From positions 186,001 through 250,000 of the forward strand of contig CAMDAC010000001.1 of the NCBI GenBank assembly GCA_945888325.1: 64,000 nt of DNA. Direction: 5' to 3'. This DNA comes from Candidatus Sulfopaludibacter sp. SbA3. GTDB lineage: Bacteria > Pseudomonadota > Alphaproteobacteria > Caulobacterales > Hyphomonadaceae. The translations under genes were made by a program, and so were the position numbers. Positions 1 through 7,325 of the stretch are shown here, in pieces. Positions within the stretch are counted from its first letter, which is position 1. Every line of letters starts with the position of its first letter. Under the pieces are notes generated by a model, which was not told where the DNA came from, ran no database searches, and saw only the letters and a list, made by a program, of their open reading frames with translations.

Positions 1-233
1 TTCTGGCCGCCCTTGTCCGCCCATTCGCCGAACGCGCGGATATCGTCTTCGACAACCGTCAGGCCATCCTCGAAGCGCAGCATGTTTTCGAGCAGCACTT
101 TCAGCGCCGCCGGCAGCCGGGACACGTCGCCCAGCCCAGCGTTCTTGGCCGCTGCGGCGATCGAGTAATACGTGTAGCTCTTGCCACCGGCCGTGAGCGT
201 GCTTTTCGATTTGAAGCTGTCTTTTGACGGCAT
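1..233 (-). CDS. acnA: aconitate hydratase AcnA, N-terminal part only (runs off the window)
   Basis: Only the first 77 codons are inside the window. The translation begins MPSKDSFKSKSTLTAGGKSY and continues through a segment resembling LPAALKVLLENMLRFEDG, which is typical of the N-terminus of monomeric aconitase A. This TCA-cycle enzyme interconverts citrate and isocitrate with a [4Fe-4S] cluster. The cluster-binding cysteines lie further downstream, outside the window, so they cannot be checked. The gene is divergent from ccmA with 174 bp between the starts, so both promoters should lie in 234-407. Identity is by recognition of the N-terminal sequence only. Confidence 0.85.
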   Translation of the reverse strand, partial: MPSKDSFKSKSTLTAGGKSYTYYSIAAAAKNAGLGDVSRLPAALKVLLENMLRFEDGLTVVEDDIRAFGEWADKGGQ

Positions 234-407
234 GTGTGGGCAGTGCCTCCTGTCACGCGGCCGCCCGAGGCTGGGTGGGGCGGGTCCGCCTTTATATGCA
301 GCCGTTCCCTTATAGGGCCGATCCCTTGGGCGCAATCGGGTGTCCGATAACGTGCGCGCGACAAGGCCGCGTTTGCGGACCGGGCCGAACAGGGTATCCC
401 TGCCCGG

Positions 408-989
408 ATGAATTCGCAGGCACCTTCCCTTCTGTCCGGCGCCGGACTCGGCATGATCCGGGGTGAGCGCGTCTTGTTTCGGGAGGTTTCCGTTGCGGTG
501 CGCGCGGGCGACGCGCTGTTGCTGCGCGGGGCGAATGGCGCCGGAAAGACAACCCTGCTGCGCATTCTCGCCGGACTGACCCGTCCGGAAGCGGGGCGTG
601 TGACCCGCGAGGCCGCGCATCATTGGGTCGGCCACCGCGAAGGGCTAAAACCGCAAGAGACGCCGCGCGAGCATCTGAAGCTCTGGGCGCAGGCCTGGGG
701 CTCCGGCGCCGAAACTGATTCGGTCCTGACCCGGATGGGTCTTGCACGCCCGGCCGATGTCGCGGGCCGCTACCTTTCCGCCGGCCAGCGCCGCCGTACC
801 GCCCTTGCCCGCCTGCTGCTCGAGGACCGTCCGGTCTGGCTGCTGGATGAACCGTACACGGCGCTGGATGCCGACGGCCGGAACCTGGTGGACGACCTGA
901 TCGCGGCGCACCGGGCGAAAGGGGGCGCCGTGGTCGCTGCGATCCATGGCGAGGCGGGATTTGCGGCGAGCGGAGACCTGACGCTTTGA
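408..989 (+). CDS. ccmA: heme exporter ATP-binding subunit CcmA
   Basis: ABC ATPase of the CcmABCD complex, which releases heme-loaded CcmE during cytochrome c maturation. The 193-residue product has a Walker A motif GANGAGKTT at residues 41-49, an ABC signature LSAGQ at 123-127 and a Walker B segment WLLDEP at 144-149, with YTALD following. The length suits CcmA, which is shorter than most ABC ATPases. It is the first gene of a tight rightward operon ccmABCDG. Its stop codon overlaps the ccmB start (TTGA). The acnA-ccmA arrangement also occurs in relatives as far as I recall. ccmE, ccmF and ccmH are not in the window. Confidence 0.95.
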   Translation: MNSQAPSLLSGAGLGMIRGERVLFREVSVAVRAGDALLLRGANGAGKTTLLRILAGLTRPEAGRVTREAAHHWVGHREGLKPQETPREHLKLWAQAWGSGAETDSVLTRMGLARPADVAGRYLSAGQRRRTALARLLLEDRPVWLLDEPYTALDADGRNLVDDLIAAHRAKGGAVVAAIHGEAGFAASGDLTL

Positions 990-1651
990 GCGCGGCCCCA
1001 ATCCTCGCGGCCTTCCGCCAATCGCTCGGCGAAGCCTGGGCGGGCGGTGCGGGCGCGCTCTTGCCGCTGGGGTTCCTGGGCGGCGCGTCGGTGCTGGTGC
1101 CTCTGGGCATTGGCAGCGACGGCGAAACGCTGAAGGCCGTAGGGCCCGGTATTATCTGGGTTGCCCTCGCGCTCGCCAGCCTCGTGACGCTGGAGCGCAT
1201 CTTCCAATCCGACGCCGAGGACGGCACGCTGGACCTCTGGCTGCAGGCCGGCGCGCCGGTTTCCGCCATCGCCGCGGCCAAGACGCTGGCGCACTGGCTC
1301 TCGGCGGGCCTGCCCCTCGCGCTCTTCTCTCCCCTGCTCGCGCTGATGTTCCAGGCCGAGGCGAGCCCGGCCCTGCTGGTCAATGCGGGTCTCTACGCCC
1401 TCGGCAGCCTTGCCTTCTTCTTTTGGGGCGGGGTGGGCGCGGCGCTCTCCGCCACCGTGCGCCGGGGCGGCCTGCTGATCTCGCTGATCGCCCTGCCCCT
1501 GTATGTGCCGACCGCCATTTTCGGCGCCCTCGCGATGTCCGGCGGCCCCGGATCGGCCGGCGCGCCGCTGTTCCTGGCCGCCTCCACCCTCTTCGCCTGC
1601 GCTGTTGCGCCCTATGCGATGGCGGCAGCGCTCCGCTTGGCGGCAGACTGA
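986..1651 (+). CDS. ccmB: heme exporter membrane subunit CcmB
   Basis: Inner-membrane permease subunit of the CcmABCD heme-handling transporter, 221 residues with about six hydrophobic segments, the usual size for the family. The start is a TTG at 986 that overlaps the ccmA stop in a TTGA junction, which points to translational coupling. The N-terminus SAAPILAAFRQSLGEAW and the segment DAEDGTLDLWLQAGAP match the CcmB pattern of an acidic loop after the second membrane segment. It follows ccmA and precedes ccmC by 21 bp, so one transcript is likely. Confidence 0.92.
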   Translation: MSAAPILAAFRQSLGEAWAGGAGALLPLGFLGGASVLVPLGIGSDGETLKAVGPGIIWVALALASLVTLERIFQSDAEDGTLDLWLQAGAPVSAIAAAKTLAHWLSAGLPLALFSPLLALMFQAEASPALLVNAGLYALGSLAFFFWGGVGAALSATVRRGGLLISLIALPLYVPTAIFGALAMSGGPGSAGAPLFLAASTLFACAVAPYAMAAALRLAAD

Positions 1652-1672
1652 GGGAGCGCTAGGTCAGTTGCC

Positions 1673-2404
1673 ATGTGGACCTACTTCGCCAACCCCCACA
1701 AGTTCCTGCGCCTGTCGGACTGGCTGGCGCCGGCTTTCTATGCGCTCGGCGCCGCCTGCATCGCTTACGGCATCTGGCAGGGGCTCTGGGTCGCGCCGAA
1801 GGACGAATACCAGGGCGGCGACATCATGCGCGTGATGTTCGTGCACGTGCCGGCTGCCTGGCTCGCGATGGCGAGTTATTCGGCCTTGGCGATCGCCAGC
1901 TTCGTCTGGTTTGTCTGGCGCCATGAGCTTGCGGACATTGCGGCGAAAGCCATCGCCCCGATCGGCGCGGTCTGGACCGCGCTTTGCCTGGCGACCGGGT
2001 CCATCTGGGGCAAACCGACCTGGGGCACCTGGTGGCAGTGGGATGATGCGCGGATGATGTCCGTGCTGTTCTTGTTCTTTCTTTTCCTCGGCTACATGGC
2101 CCTGCGCGCCGCAATGGACACCCGCCAGAAGGCGGCTCGCGCCGGGGCAATTCTCGCCATGGTCGGCGCCATCAACATCCCGCTGATCAAGTTCTCGGTC
2201 GACCTCTTCACCTCGCTGCACCAGGACGCGAGCGTCATCACTGCCGACGGCCCGAAGATGGCCGCCGTGTACCTGACGCCGCTGCTCGTCAGCGCCATCG
2301 GCCACTCCCTACTGTTCGGCGGGCTGGTGATGACCAGCATGCGGACGGAAATCCGCGAACGCCGCATCGCCCGCCTGCGGTCGCGTGAACTGGAGGCCTT
2401 CTGA
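1673..2404 (+). CDS. ccmC: heme exporter protein CcmC
   Basis: Inner-membrane protein that handles heme and loads it onto CcmE in cytochrome c maturation. The 243-residue product carries the tryptophan-rich WWD motif WGTWWQWDD at residues 117-125 and a conserved histidine in the MFVHVPAAW segment (residues 55-63). A second histidine in SLHQDAS lies on the other side. These are the known heme-contact elements of the family. About six membrane segments are visible. The gene sits between ccmB and ccmD, 2 bp before the ccmD start. Confidence 0.96.
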   Translation: MWTYFANPHKFLRLSDWLAPAFYALGAACIAYGIWQGLWVAPKDEYQGGDIMRVMFVHVPAAWLAMASYSALAIASFVWFVWRHELADIAAKAIAPIGAVWTALCLATGSIWGKPTWGTWWQWDDARMMSVLFLFFLFLGYMALRAAMDTRQKAARAGAILAMVGAINIPLIKFSVDLFTSLHQDASVITADGPKMAAVYLTPLLVSAIGHSLLFGGLVMTSMRTEIRERRIARLRSRELEAF

Positions 2405-2406
2405 AC

Positions 2407-2562
2407 ATGCCCGAGTTCGACAAGAACGCCGCCTATATCTGGGCCTGCTACGCCCTCGGGGCGCTGCTGATCCTGGGCACGACCCTGCAGGTGATCCTGG
2501 CCGCCCGCGCAGCACGCAAACGGCTCGCGCAGCTGGCCGCCAACGATACGGAAGACGCCTGA
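2407..2562 (+). CDS. ccmD: heme exporter protein CcmD (51 aa)
   Basis: A very short gene missed by length cut-offs. It encodes 51 residues: a short polar start (MPEFDKNAAYIW), one membrane helix from about residue 12 to 33, and a basic cytoplasmic tail (AARAARKRLAQLAA). This is the standard CcmD plan, a single-pass protein that stabilises the CcmABC-CcmE complex. The sequence is weakly conserved in the family, so position between ccmC (2 bp upstream) and ccmG (1 bp downstream) carries much of the assignment. Confidence 0.9.
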   Translation: MPEFDKNAAYIWACYALGALLILGTTLQVILAARAARKRLAQLAANDTEDA

Positions 2563-2563
2563 C

Positions 2564-3085
2564 ATGAGCCGCTGGATCTTCGCCCTGCCGGTTGCTGCGC
2601 TGATCCTGTTCGGGCTGCTCGGCGCCTGGCGGATGCTGTATCCGGCCAAGGGCGAGTTCGAACGCGTCTCCCGCGCCGCGCCGGAATTTGTCTTTGAACT
2701 GAGGGACGGCGGCGAGATTACCTTTGCCCCACCTGCCGATGGCCAGCCGGTGGCCGTGAACCTCTTTGCCAGCTGGTGCGCGCCGTGCGAGGCCGAGCAC
2801 AAATACCTGATACAGCTCAGCCAGACGCACCCGGAGCAGCTGGCCGGCATCCTCTACAAGGACAAGCCGGAGAATGGCGACGCTTTCCTCGAGCGCCTCG
2901 GCAATCCGTTCACGCAGGTCGCGCTCGATCCGGACGGCAAGGGCGGGCTCGATTTCGGCCTGACCGGTGTGCCTGAGACATTTGTCATCTCGGGCGAGGG
3001 AGAGATCCTGCTGCACATCGCCGGGCCGCTGGATGAAACCTCGATCCAAAAAATAAGCGAGGCGCTTGGGGCGCCTCGCTCGTAA
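2564..3085 (+). CDS. ccmG: thiol:disulfide interchange protein CcmG/DsbE
   Basis: Membrane-anchored periplasmic thioredoxin-like protein that reduces apocytochrome c thiols before heme attachment. The 173-residue product has one N-terminal membrane anchor (about residues 5-22) followed by a thioredoxin fold with the active site WCAPC at 71-75. The later segment DFGLTGVPETFVI contains the cis-proline of the fold. It is the last gene of ccmABCDG. The final codons double as the hairpin of a terminator that reads in the opposite direction for the convergent MarR gene. Confidence 0.94.
   Translation: MSRWIFALPVAALILFGLLGAWRMLYPAKGEFERVSRAAPEFVFELRDGGEITFAPPADGQPVAVNLFASWCAPCEAEHKYLIQLSQTHPEQLAGILYKDKPENGDAFLERLGNPFTQVALDPDGKGGLDFGLTGVPETFVISGEGEILLHIAGPLDETSIQKISEALGAPRS
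3046..3080 (-). terminator. intrinsic terminator of the MarR gene, inside the ccmG 3' end
   Basis: A perfect 10-bp stem AGCGAGGCGC / GCGCCTCGCT (3056-3065 and 3071-3080) with a 5-nt loop. On the minus strand it is followed by TTATTTTTT, which gives a typical rho-independent terminator for the leftward MarR gene that ends at 3110. On the plus strand no T-run follows. The whole hairpin lies within the last codons of ccmG. Confidence 0.8.
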
Positions 3086-3109
3086 TTCTGCTTCGTCCTG
3101 AAACAGAGC

Positions 3110-3625
3110 TTATTTCTTTTTCTTGGTCGGTGCTTTTTTCGCAGGGGCTTTCTTGGCAGCAGGTGCTTTCTTGGCTTTCGGCGCCGGTGCAGCCTCTTTC
3201 TTGTCGGCGTCGTCGACAAGACCGGTGAGGCCCTGGATCAGTGCGTCCTGCTTGGCTTTTGCCAGCGTGGCGAACAGGGCGGCGTCAGCTTTCATGACGG
3301 CCGGGAGAGCCTTGTCGTGGGCTTTCTTGCCTTTCGGGGTCAGCGACACCGACTTGGCGCGCGCGTCAGTCTTGGAATCCGAACGCTTGATCATGCCGCC
3401 GGCTTCCATGCGGGCGACCATGTCGGCGAGGGTCGAACGGTCGATGCCGGTGGCATTGACAAGATCAGACTGGCTGACACCTTCGTTGCCCGAGAGGGCA
3501 GCGAGGACAGAGAACTGGCGCAGCGTGAGGCCGGCCGATTTAAGTGCAGCGGCCGAGTGGTTGGCGGCGATCTGCTGGGCGCGGTGCAGGAGGTGGCTGG
3601 GCGAGGTGTTGAGATTGAAGGCCAT
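3110..3625 (-). CDS. MarR-family transcriptional regulator with lysine-rich tail
   Basis: A 171-residue DNA-binding regulator. Residues about 1-140 form a MarR winged helix-turn-helix protein: an N-terminal dimerisation helix, the HTH around SQSDLVNATGIDRSTLADMV (51-70) and a wing with RSDSKTDARAKSVSLTPKGK (81-100). Residues about 142-171 form a low-complexity tail of Lys, Ala and Pro (AKKAPAAKKAPAKKAPTKKK) like histone H1 or AlgP tails, which probably adds non-specific DNA affinity. The ligand and target genes are unknown. It is convergent with ccmG and transcribed alone. The nearest upstream gene is the divergent Nudix hydrolase, whose promoter region lies 3626-3769. Confidence 0.85.
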   Translation of the reverse strand: MAFNLNTSPSHLLHRAQQIAANHSAAALKSAGLTLRQFSVLAALSGNEGVSQSDLVNATGIDRSTLADMVARMEAGGMIKRSDSKTDARAKSVSLTPKGKKAHDKALPAVMKADAALFATLAKAKQDALIQGLTGLVDDADKKEAAPAPKAKKAPAAKKAPAKKAPTKKKK

Positions 3626-3769
3626 GGTGTGGTTTCCGTTTTGCTAAGGATGGGATTGGGTGAAAGGCGTGATAGATCAAACAGGGACAATCCACTGGGT
3701 GGGGCGTTATCAACAACCCCGTAGGCGGATCAATTGCATTCTCCATACAGGCGACAGGATAAAGATTGG

Positions 3770-4321
3770 ATGACTGATCAATTGCCAACTCCTTTCCAGC
3801 ATGAAGATTTTCGGCTGGCGATTCCGGAAGGAGAAGACAGGGTACGGCGTATCTGCAATCGCTGCAACTTCGTGGACTATGTGAACCCGAAGATCGTCAC
3901 CGGCTCGGTCGTGACGCAGGGTGAACTGATCCTCCTCTGCAAACGCGCCATCGAACCGCGAAAGGGATTCTGGACCCTCCCCGCCGGCTTCATGGAGGAA
4001 GGCGAGAGTGTCGAGGACGGCGCCCGCCGCGAAGCAAGAGAAGAGGCGTGTGCGGACATTCGGATTGACAGCCTGCTCGCAGTATACTCCGTACCCCGCA
4101 TTGCGCAGGTGCAGATCATGTTCCGGGCAACGCTGATGTCCGGTATTGCTCCGGGTCCGGAAAGTGAGGACGTGAAGCTCGTCCACTGGAAGAATATTCC
4201 GTGGTCGGAACTTGCGTTCCCGACCGTCGTCTGGGCGCTGACACATTTTGCAGAGACGCGGGGAAAGGATTCGTTTGCGCCGTTCGCCAATCCGCCCGGC
4301 ACCGACAAGCTGACGCGCTGA
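3770..4321 (+). CDS. Nudix hydrolase with short zinc-ribbon-like N-terminus
   Basis: Hydrolase of nucleoside diphosphate derivatives, 183 residues from the ATG at 3770. The Nudix box is clear: GFMEEGESVEDGARREAREE, matching G-x5-E-x7-R-E-x2-E-E, the metal-binding motif. Before it, RRICNRCNFVDYVNPKIV resembles the NADH-pyrophosphatase-type zinc-ribbon linker seen in Nudix_N_2 proteins, though only one CxxC pair is present. The substrate cannot be told from the sequence. An in-frame ATG 36 bp upstream (3734) would add 12 residues with no homology and is less likely. Confidence 0.88.
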   Translation: MTDQLPTPFQHEDFRLAIPEGEDRVRRICNRCNFVDYVNPKIVTGSVVTQGELILLCKRAIEPRKGFWTLPAGFMEEGESVEDGARREAREEACADIRIDSLLAVYSVPRIAQVQIMFRATLMSGIAPGPESEDVKLVHWKNIPWSELAFPTVVWALTHFAETRGKDSFAPFANPPGTDKLTR

Positions 4322-4348
4322 AAGGTCTGCCCATCAAGCGCGCCTCAT

Positions 4349-4418
4349 CCTGCGCGAAGTCGAAGGATGGGCCAGAAAAGCCGCATTCCCTGCGGCCCAT
4401 CCTTCGACTTCGCGCAGG
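4349..4418. repeat. large perfect inverted repeat, REP-like, between convergent genes
   Basis: Two 25-bp arms (4349-4373 and 4394-4418) are exact reverse complements, separated by 20 bp. The core CGAAGTCGAAGGATGGGCC is a motif I recognise from recurrent intergenic repeats in alphaproteobacterial genomes. It lies between the Nudix gene and the convergent septation gene, so a transcript from either side would form a very stable hairpin. It may act as a bidirectional terminator or RNA-stabilising element. No copy of the same arm was noticed elsewhere in the window. Confidence 0.8.
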
Positions 4419-4440
4419 ACGCCGTGCGCGTTTTAGAAGC

Positions 4441-5178
4441 CTAAGCCGCCGCTGTTTCCGTCTCCGGCTCGCGCAGATGTTTCAACGTGTACGGCGTATT
4501 CGCGGCGCCGAAGACCAGCACGATCAGCATGTTTCCAAGCTTCCAGTTGGCCCAGACATCCTCGGCGTCTTTCGCGCCGAATGTCAGTCCAAGGAATTCA
4601 TACGAGCCAGCGGGCGCGACGGGGATGCCCGCCATCACGAGCGGCACATCAAAGCCCGGCGCATAGGTGCGCCAGAGATATTCGTTCCACAGCGCCATCG
4701 CGACGAAGAAAAAGCCCCAGCGAATCGCCAGGGTCCGCCAGGCAAAATCCGGCAGGTCGAACACTTTCGCGAATAGCGACTTCCAGACATTCCGCCCGAA
4801 CAGCAGCGGGATAAAAATGATGCCCGCCATGAACAATTGCTGGATCGTCGGCTTCACATAGATGAAGGCCTTCTCCTGCAGCAGGATCCCGATCAGGCCG
4901 AAGCCGCCGACGATGGCCGACGAAAACAGCATCATCTGAGACACCGGCTCGCGCCGGATCAATTGCCGCGCCAGGAAGACCAGCATCAGCCCTAGCAATA
5001 CGCCGGTCGCCCAGAAAATCGCCGTGTCCTTGTTGATCAGGCCGTCCAGCAGCTCGACGCGCCGGAAAATGTTGTAGACGAGCACGAAGGCGATCACCGG
5101 CACGAAGTCCGCCCAGAGCTGGTTCGCCTTGCCGGCGGCCGTGCCGAGGCCGTTTTCAGATTTCGCTGTCTCGTTCAT
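4441..5178 (-). CDS. ispZ: septation protein A family inner-membrane protein (IspZ/YciB)
   Basis: Polytopic inner-membrane protein of the IspZ/YciB family, linked in other bacteria to cell envelope synthesis and septation. The 245-residue product has about six membrane segments; the family signature is seen in VPVIAFVLVYNIFRR near the N-terminus and in FFFVAMALWNEYLWR near the C-terminus. The ATG at 5178 is preferred because AGGAAG lies just upstream; a start at 5214 would add 12 residues. The family often neighbours ftsY in related genomes, but here about 4 kb of other genes separate them. Confidence 0.88.
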   Translation of the reverse strand: MNETAKSENGLGTAAGKANQLWADFVPVIAFVLVYNIFRRVELLDGLINKDTAIFWATGVLLGLMLVFLARQLIRREPVSQMMLFSSAIVGGFGLIGILLQEKAFIYVKPTIQQLFMAGIIFIPLLFGRNVWKSLFAKVFDLPDFAWRTLAIRWGFFFVAMALWNEYLWRTYAPGFDVPLVMAGIPVAPAGSYEFLGLTFGAKDAEDVWANWKLGNMLIVLVFGAANTPYTLKHLREPETETAAA

Positions 5179-5260
5179 GCCACTTCCTACGCAGTTGACG
5201 GCCCGCTGGTTCAACCGCGCCTGTCTCTCACGGATGCACGCGGCGTTCCAGACCCGCGCG

Positions 5261-6121
5261 TCACCCCGCCGCCTGCATCAGCACAAGGCCGGCTGCCAGC
5301 GTTGACGCCGCCACGATCCGCCGCCGCCCGAAACCTTCCTTGAGCAGCCAGGCCCCGAAGGCCGCGGCAAACACAACCGAGGTTTCCCGCAGCGCGGTCA
5401 CCATCGCCGCGTCCGTCAGCGTATAGGCATAAATTGCAAGGCCGTAGGAGATGGACCCGGCCACGCCGCCGATGATGCCATTGCGCAATTCCGGCTTCAG
5501 GCTCGCGATCACCCTGCCCTTTCGCTGCCAGAGCAGCACGGCCGTCACGCCGATCCAGTCCAGAAGGAACAGCCAGACGATGAAGGTGAACGGCGTCTCC
5601 ATCGCCCGCGCCGCGCGGGTGTCTGCGACGGCGTAGAGGCCGACGCCAACCGCGGTCATCATCGCCCAGAACAGCGCCGACCGGTCGAGCCTGCGTCCAT
5701 CCGGCGTGGCCGAGGTCGGCAGTGCAAAGACGAGGATCGAGAGGCTCGCGGCGACCAGTCCAGCGGTCTGCAGCGAGGAGAGATCCTCGTTGAGCCAGAA
5801 GAACGCCAGCACCGCCGTCGCCAGGGGGCCGAGGCCGCGCATCACCGGGAACACCAGCGACAGCGCGCCCCGGTGCAGCGCGCGTATGGCGCAGAACTGG
5901 TAGAACCAGTGCACGGCCATCGACAGGAAGATCAGCCCCCAGGTCCCCGCCGGCGGTAGTGGCACAAAGGGCGCGAACGGCAGGACCGTCAGCCCCATCG
6001 CGAGCGCGACGATGGCGCGCGTGGTCAGTACGTCGCCGCCCCGTTTCACCATGACATTGGTGATGGCGACCGTCAGGGCCGACATCAGGCAAAGTGCGAC
6101 GGGAAGGAATTCTGGTCCCAT
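5261..6121 (-). CDS. EamA/DMT-family permease
   Basis: Drug/metabolite transporter superfamily member of 286 residues from the ATG at 6121, with about ten hydrophobic segments arranged as two EamA repeats. The first repeat contains MVKRGGDVLTTRAIVA and the second ALRETSVVFAAAFGAWLLKE; the second is the typical end of EamA domains. The substrate is unknown. The reading frame stays open upstream to 6559, but that extension is polar, unlike any EamA protein, and runs antisense to the next gene, so it was rejected. The stop is 82 bp from the ispZ start. Confidence 0.85.
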   Translation of the reverse strand: MGPEFLPVALCLMSALTVAITNVMVKRGGDVLTTRAIVALAMGLTVLPFAPFVPLPPAGTWGLIFLSMAVHWFYQFCAIRALHRGALSLVFPVMRGLGPLATAVLAFFWLNEDLSSLQTAGLVAASLSILVFALPTSATPDGRRLDRSALFWAMMTAVGVGLYAVADTRAARAMETPFTFIVWLFLLDWIGVTAVLLWQRKGRVIASLKPELRNGIIGGVAGSISYGLAIYAYTLTDAAMVTALRETSVVFAAAFGAWLLKEGFGRRRIVAASTLAAGLVLMQAAG

Positions 6122-6253
6122 GGCCAGCGCATAGGCGGGTTTTGCGCGGCGGGGAAGCCGCCTCGCGGGCGGGAGGGAACAATCGGCGCCGGGGCACGTT
6201 ACCCCTCCAGTGCAACCCTCACAGCGCGCATACGCCGGGCATTGGAGACACTT

Positions 6254-6328
6254 ATGGGCAAGGGCATTCTTCTCTGGTTCGTCGGGATTCCGATCCCCGT
6301 CATCATTCTTCTTCTGCTGATTTTTTGA
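6254..6328 (+). CDS. tiny single-pass membrane peptide (24 aa)
   Basis: A 24-residue open frame, MGKGILLWFVGIPIPVIILL plus LLIF, preceded by GGAGA at a good distance. It is almost wholly hydrophobic with a GIPIPVIIL core. I recall similar tiny peptides starting MGKG and containing a GIPIP-like core in other alphaproteobacteria, without a known function. It ends 10 bp before the next gene, which suggests a two-gene operon. Too short for ordinary gene callers. Evidence is the ribosome site, composition and position only. Confidence 0.6.
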   Translation: MGKGILLWFVGIPIPVIILLLLIF

Positions 6329-6338
6329 GGGGCCTGCC

Positions 6339-7190
6339 ATGAACGTTGCCCCTCTTGCTGCCACCGCCACCGCCCGATCGTCTTCGCTGCGCTGGGAAGG
6401 CTCCGCCATCAGCTGGTCTGCGGTATTTGCCGGCGCCTTCGCCGCGCTCGGCTTGTCGATCGTACTTGTCGTCCTCGGTTCCGCCTTCGGATTTGGGGCG
6501 ATGTCGCCCTTTGCCGGGGACGGACTCTCCGCCGCCACCATCGGCACCGTCACCATCATCTGGCTGATCCTGACGCAGAACTTCGCCTCGGTCGCCGGCG
6601 GCTACATCGCCGGGCGGATGCGGGTGCACTGGTCAATCCACACGGACGAAGTCTATTTCCGCGACACCGTGCACGGCTTTCTGGCCTGGGCTGTGGCGAC
6701 TGCCGCGACGTTCGCCATCGCGGGTCTCGTCGCCGCCAGTAGCGCCGCCGCCGCGACCGCCGTGACGACCGCTGCGATCAACTCCGAGGAGTCCGCCCCG
6801 TCCACGCTGATCACGGACCGTCTCTATCGCTCACCCGGCGCAAATCCGGACCTGCTGGCCTCTGCCCGCCTCGAAGCCGACCGTCTCGTCGTCCGCGCGC
6901 TTGCAGATGAAAAGTCGATCACGCCAGCAGATCGGAATTGGCTGGAAGCCGATGTCGCGGAATGGACCGGCGTCAATGCCGAGGCCGCCGAGACCCGCGT
7001 CGACGCTGCCTTCGCCGAGATCGATGTCGCCCGCGAGGAGGCCCGCGAAGCGGTGGACACGGCACGCGCCGCAAGCGTCACACTCGCCATTGCCACGGCG
7101 CTCGCCATGATGATCGGGGCCTTCGTTGCAGCCGCCGCGGCCGTCTATGGCGGCCGCGAACGCAACGGGTTGGAAGATTCGCTGTTCTAG
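6339..7190 (+). CDS. membrane protein of unknown function, four hydrophobic segments
   Basis: The 283-residue product has hydrophobic stretches at about residues 25-52, 65-85, 110-140 and 245-270. Between the last two lies an alanine- and acid-rich helical region of about 100 residues (AEAAETRVDAAFAEIDVARE) that could form a coiled coil on one side of the membrane. The N-terminal part (SWSAVFAGAFAALGLS) resembles a family of alphaproteobacterial envelope proteins annotated only as hypothetical. GAGGGG precedes the ATG. It probably shares a transcript with the 24-residue peptide just upstream. No function is proposed. Confidence 0.75.
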   Translation: MNVAPLAATATARSSSLRWEGSAISWSAVFAGAFAALGLSIVLVVLGSAFGFGAMSPFAGDGLSAATIGTVTIIWLILTQNFASVAGGYIAGRMRVHWSIHTDEVYFRDTVHGFLAWAVATAATFAIAGLVAASSAAAATAVTTAAINSEESAPSTLITDRLYRSPGANPDLLASARLEADRLVVRALADEKSITPADRNWLEADVAEWTGVNAEAAETRVDAAFAEIDVAREEAREAVDTARAASVTLAIATALAMMIGAFVAAAAAVYGGRERNGLEDSLF

Positions 7191-7325
7191 CCTCCGGGCA
7201 AGACAGGCGCCGCGCGCGGGGCTGTTCCGGCAGCCTCGCGCGGACCGGTTTGGGAAGGGCGCCGCAGCGTCAGGGTTTGACACCCCCTCCCCTTGAGGCA
7301 TCCTCCCCAACTGGAGGACTTTCCC

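Noticed and set aside
6122-6559. N-terminal extension of the EamA permease
   Set aside because: Polar, unlike the family, and antisense to the 24-residue peptide and the next gene.
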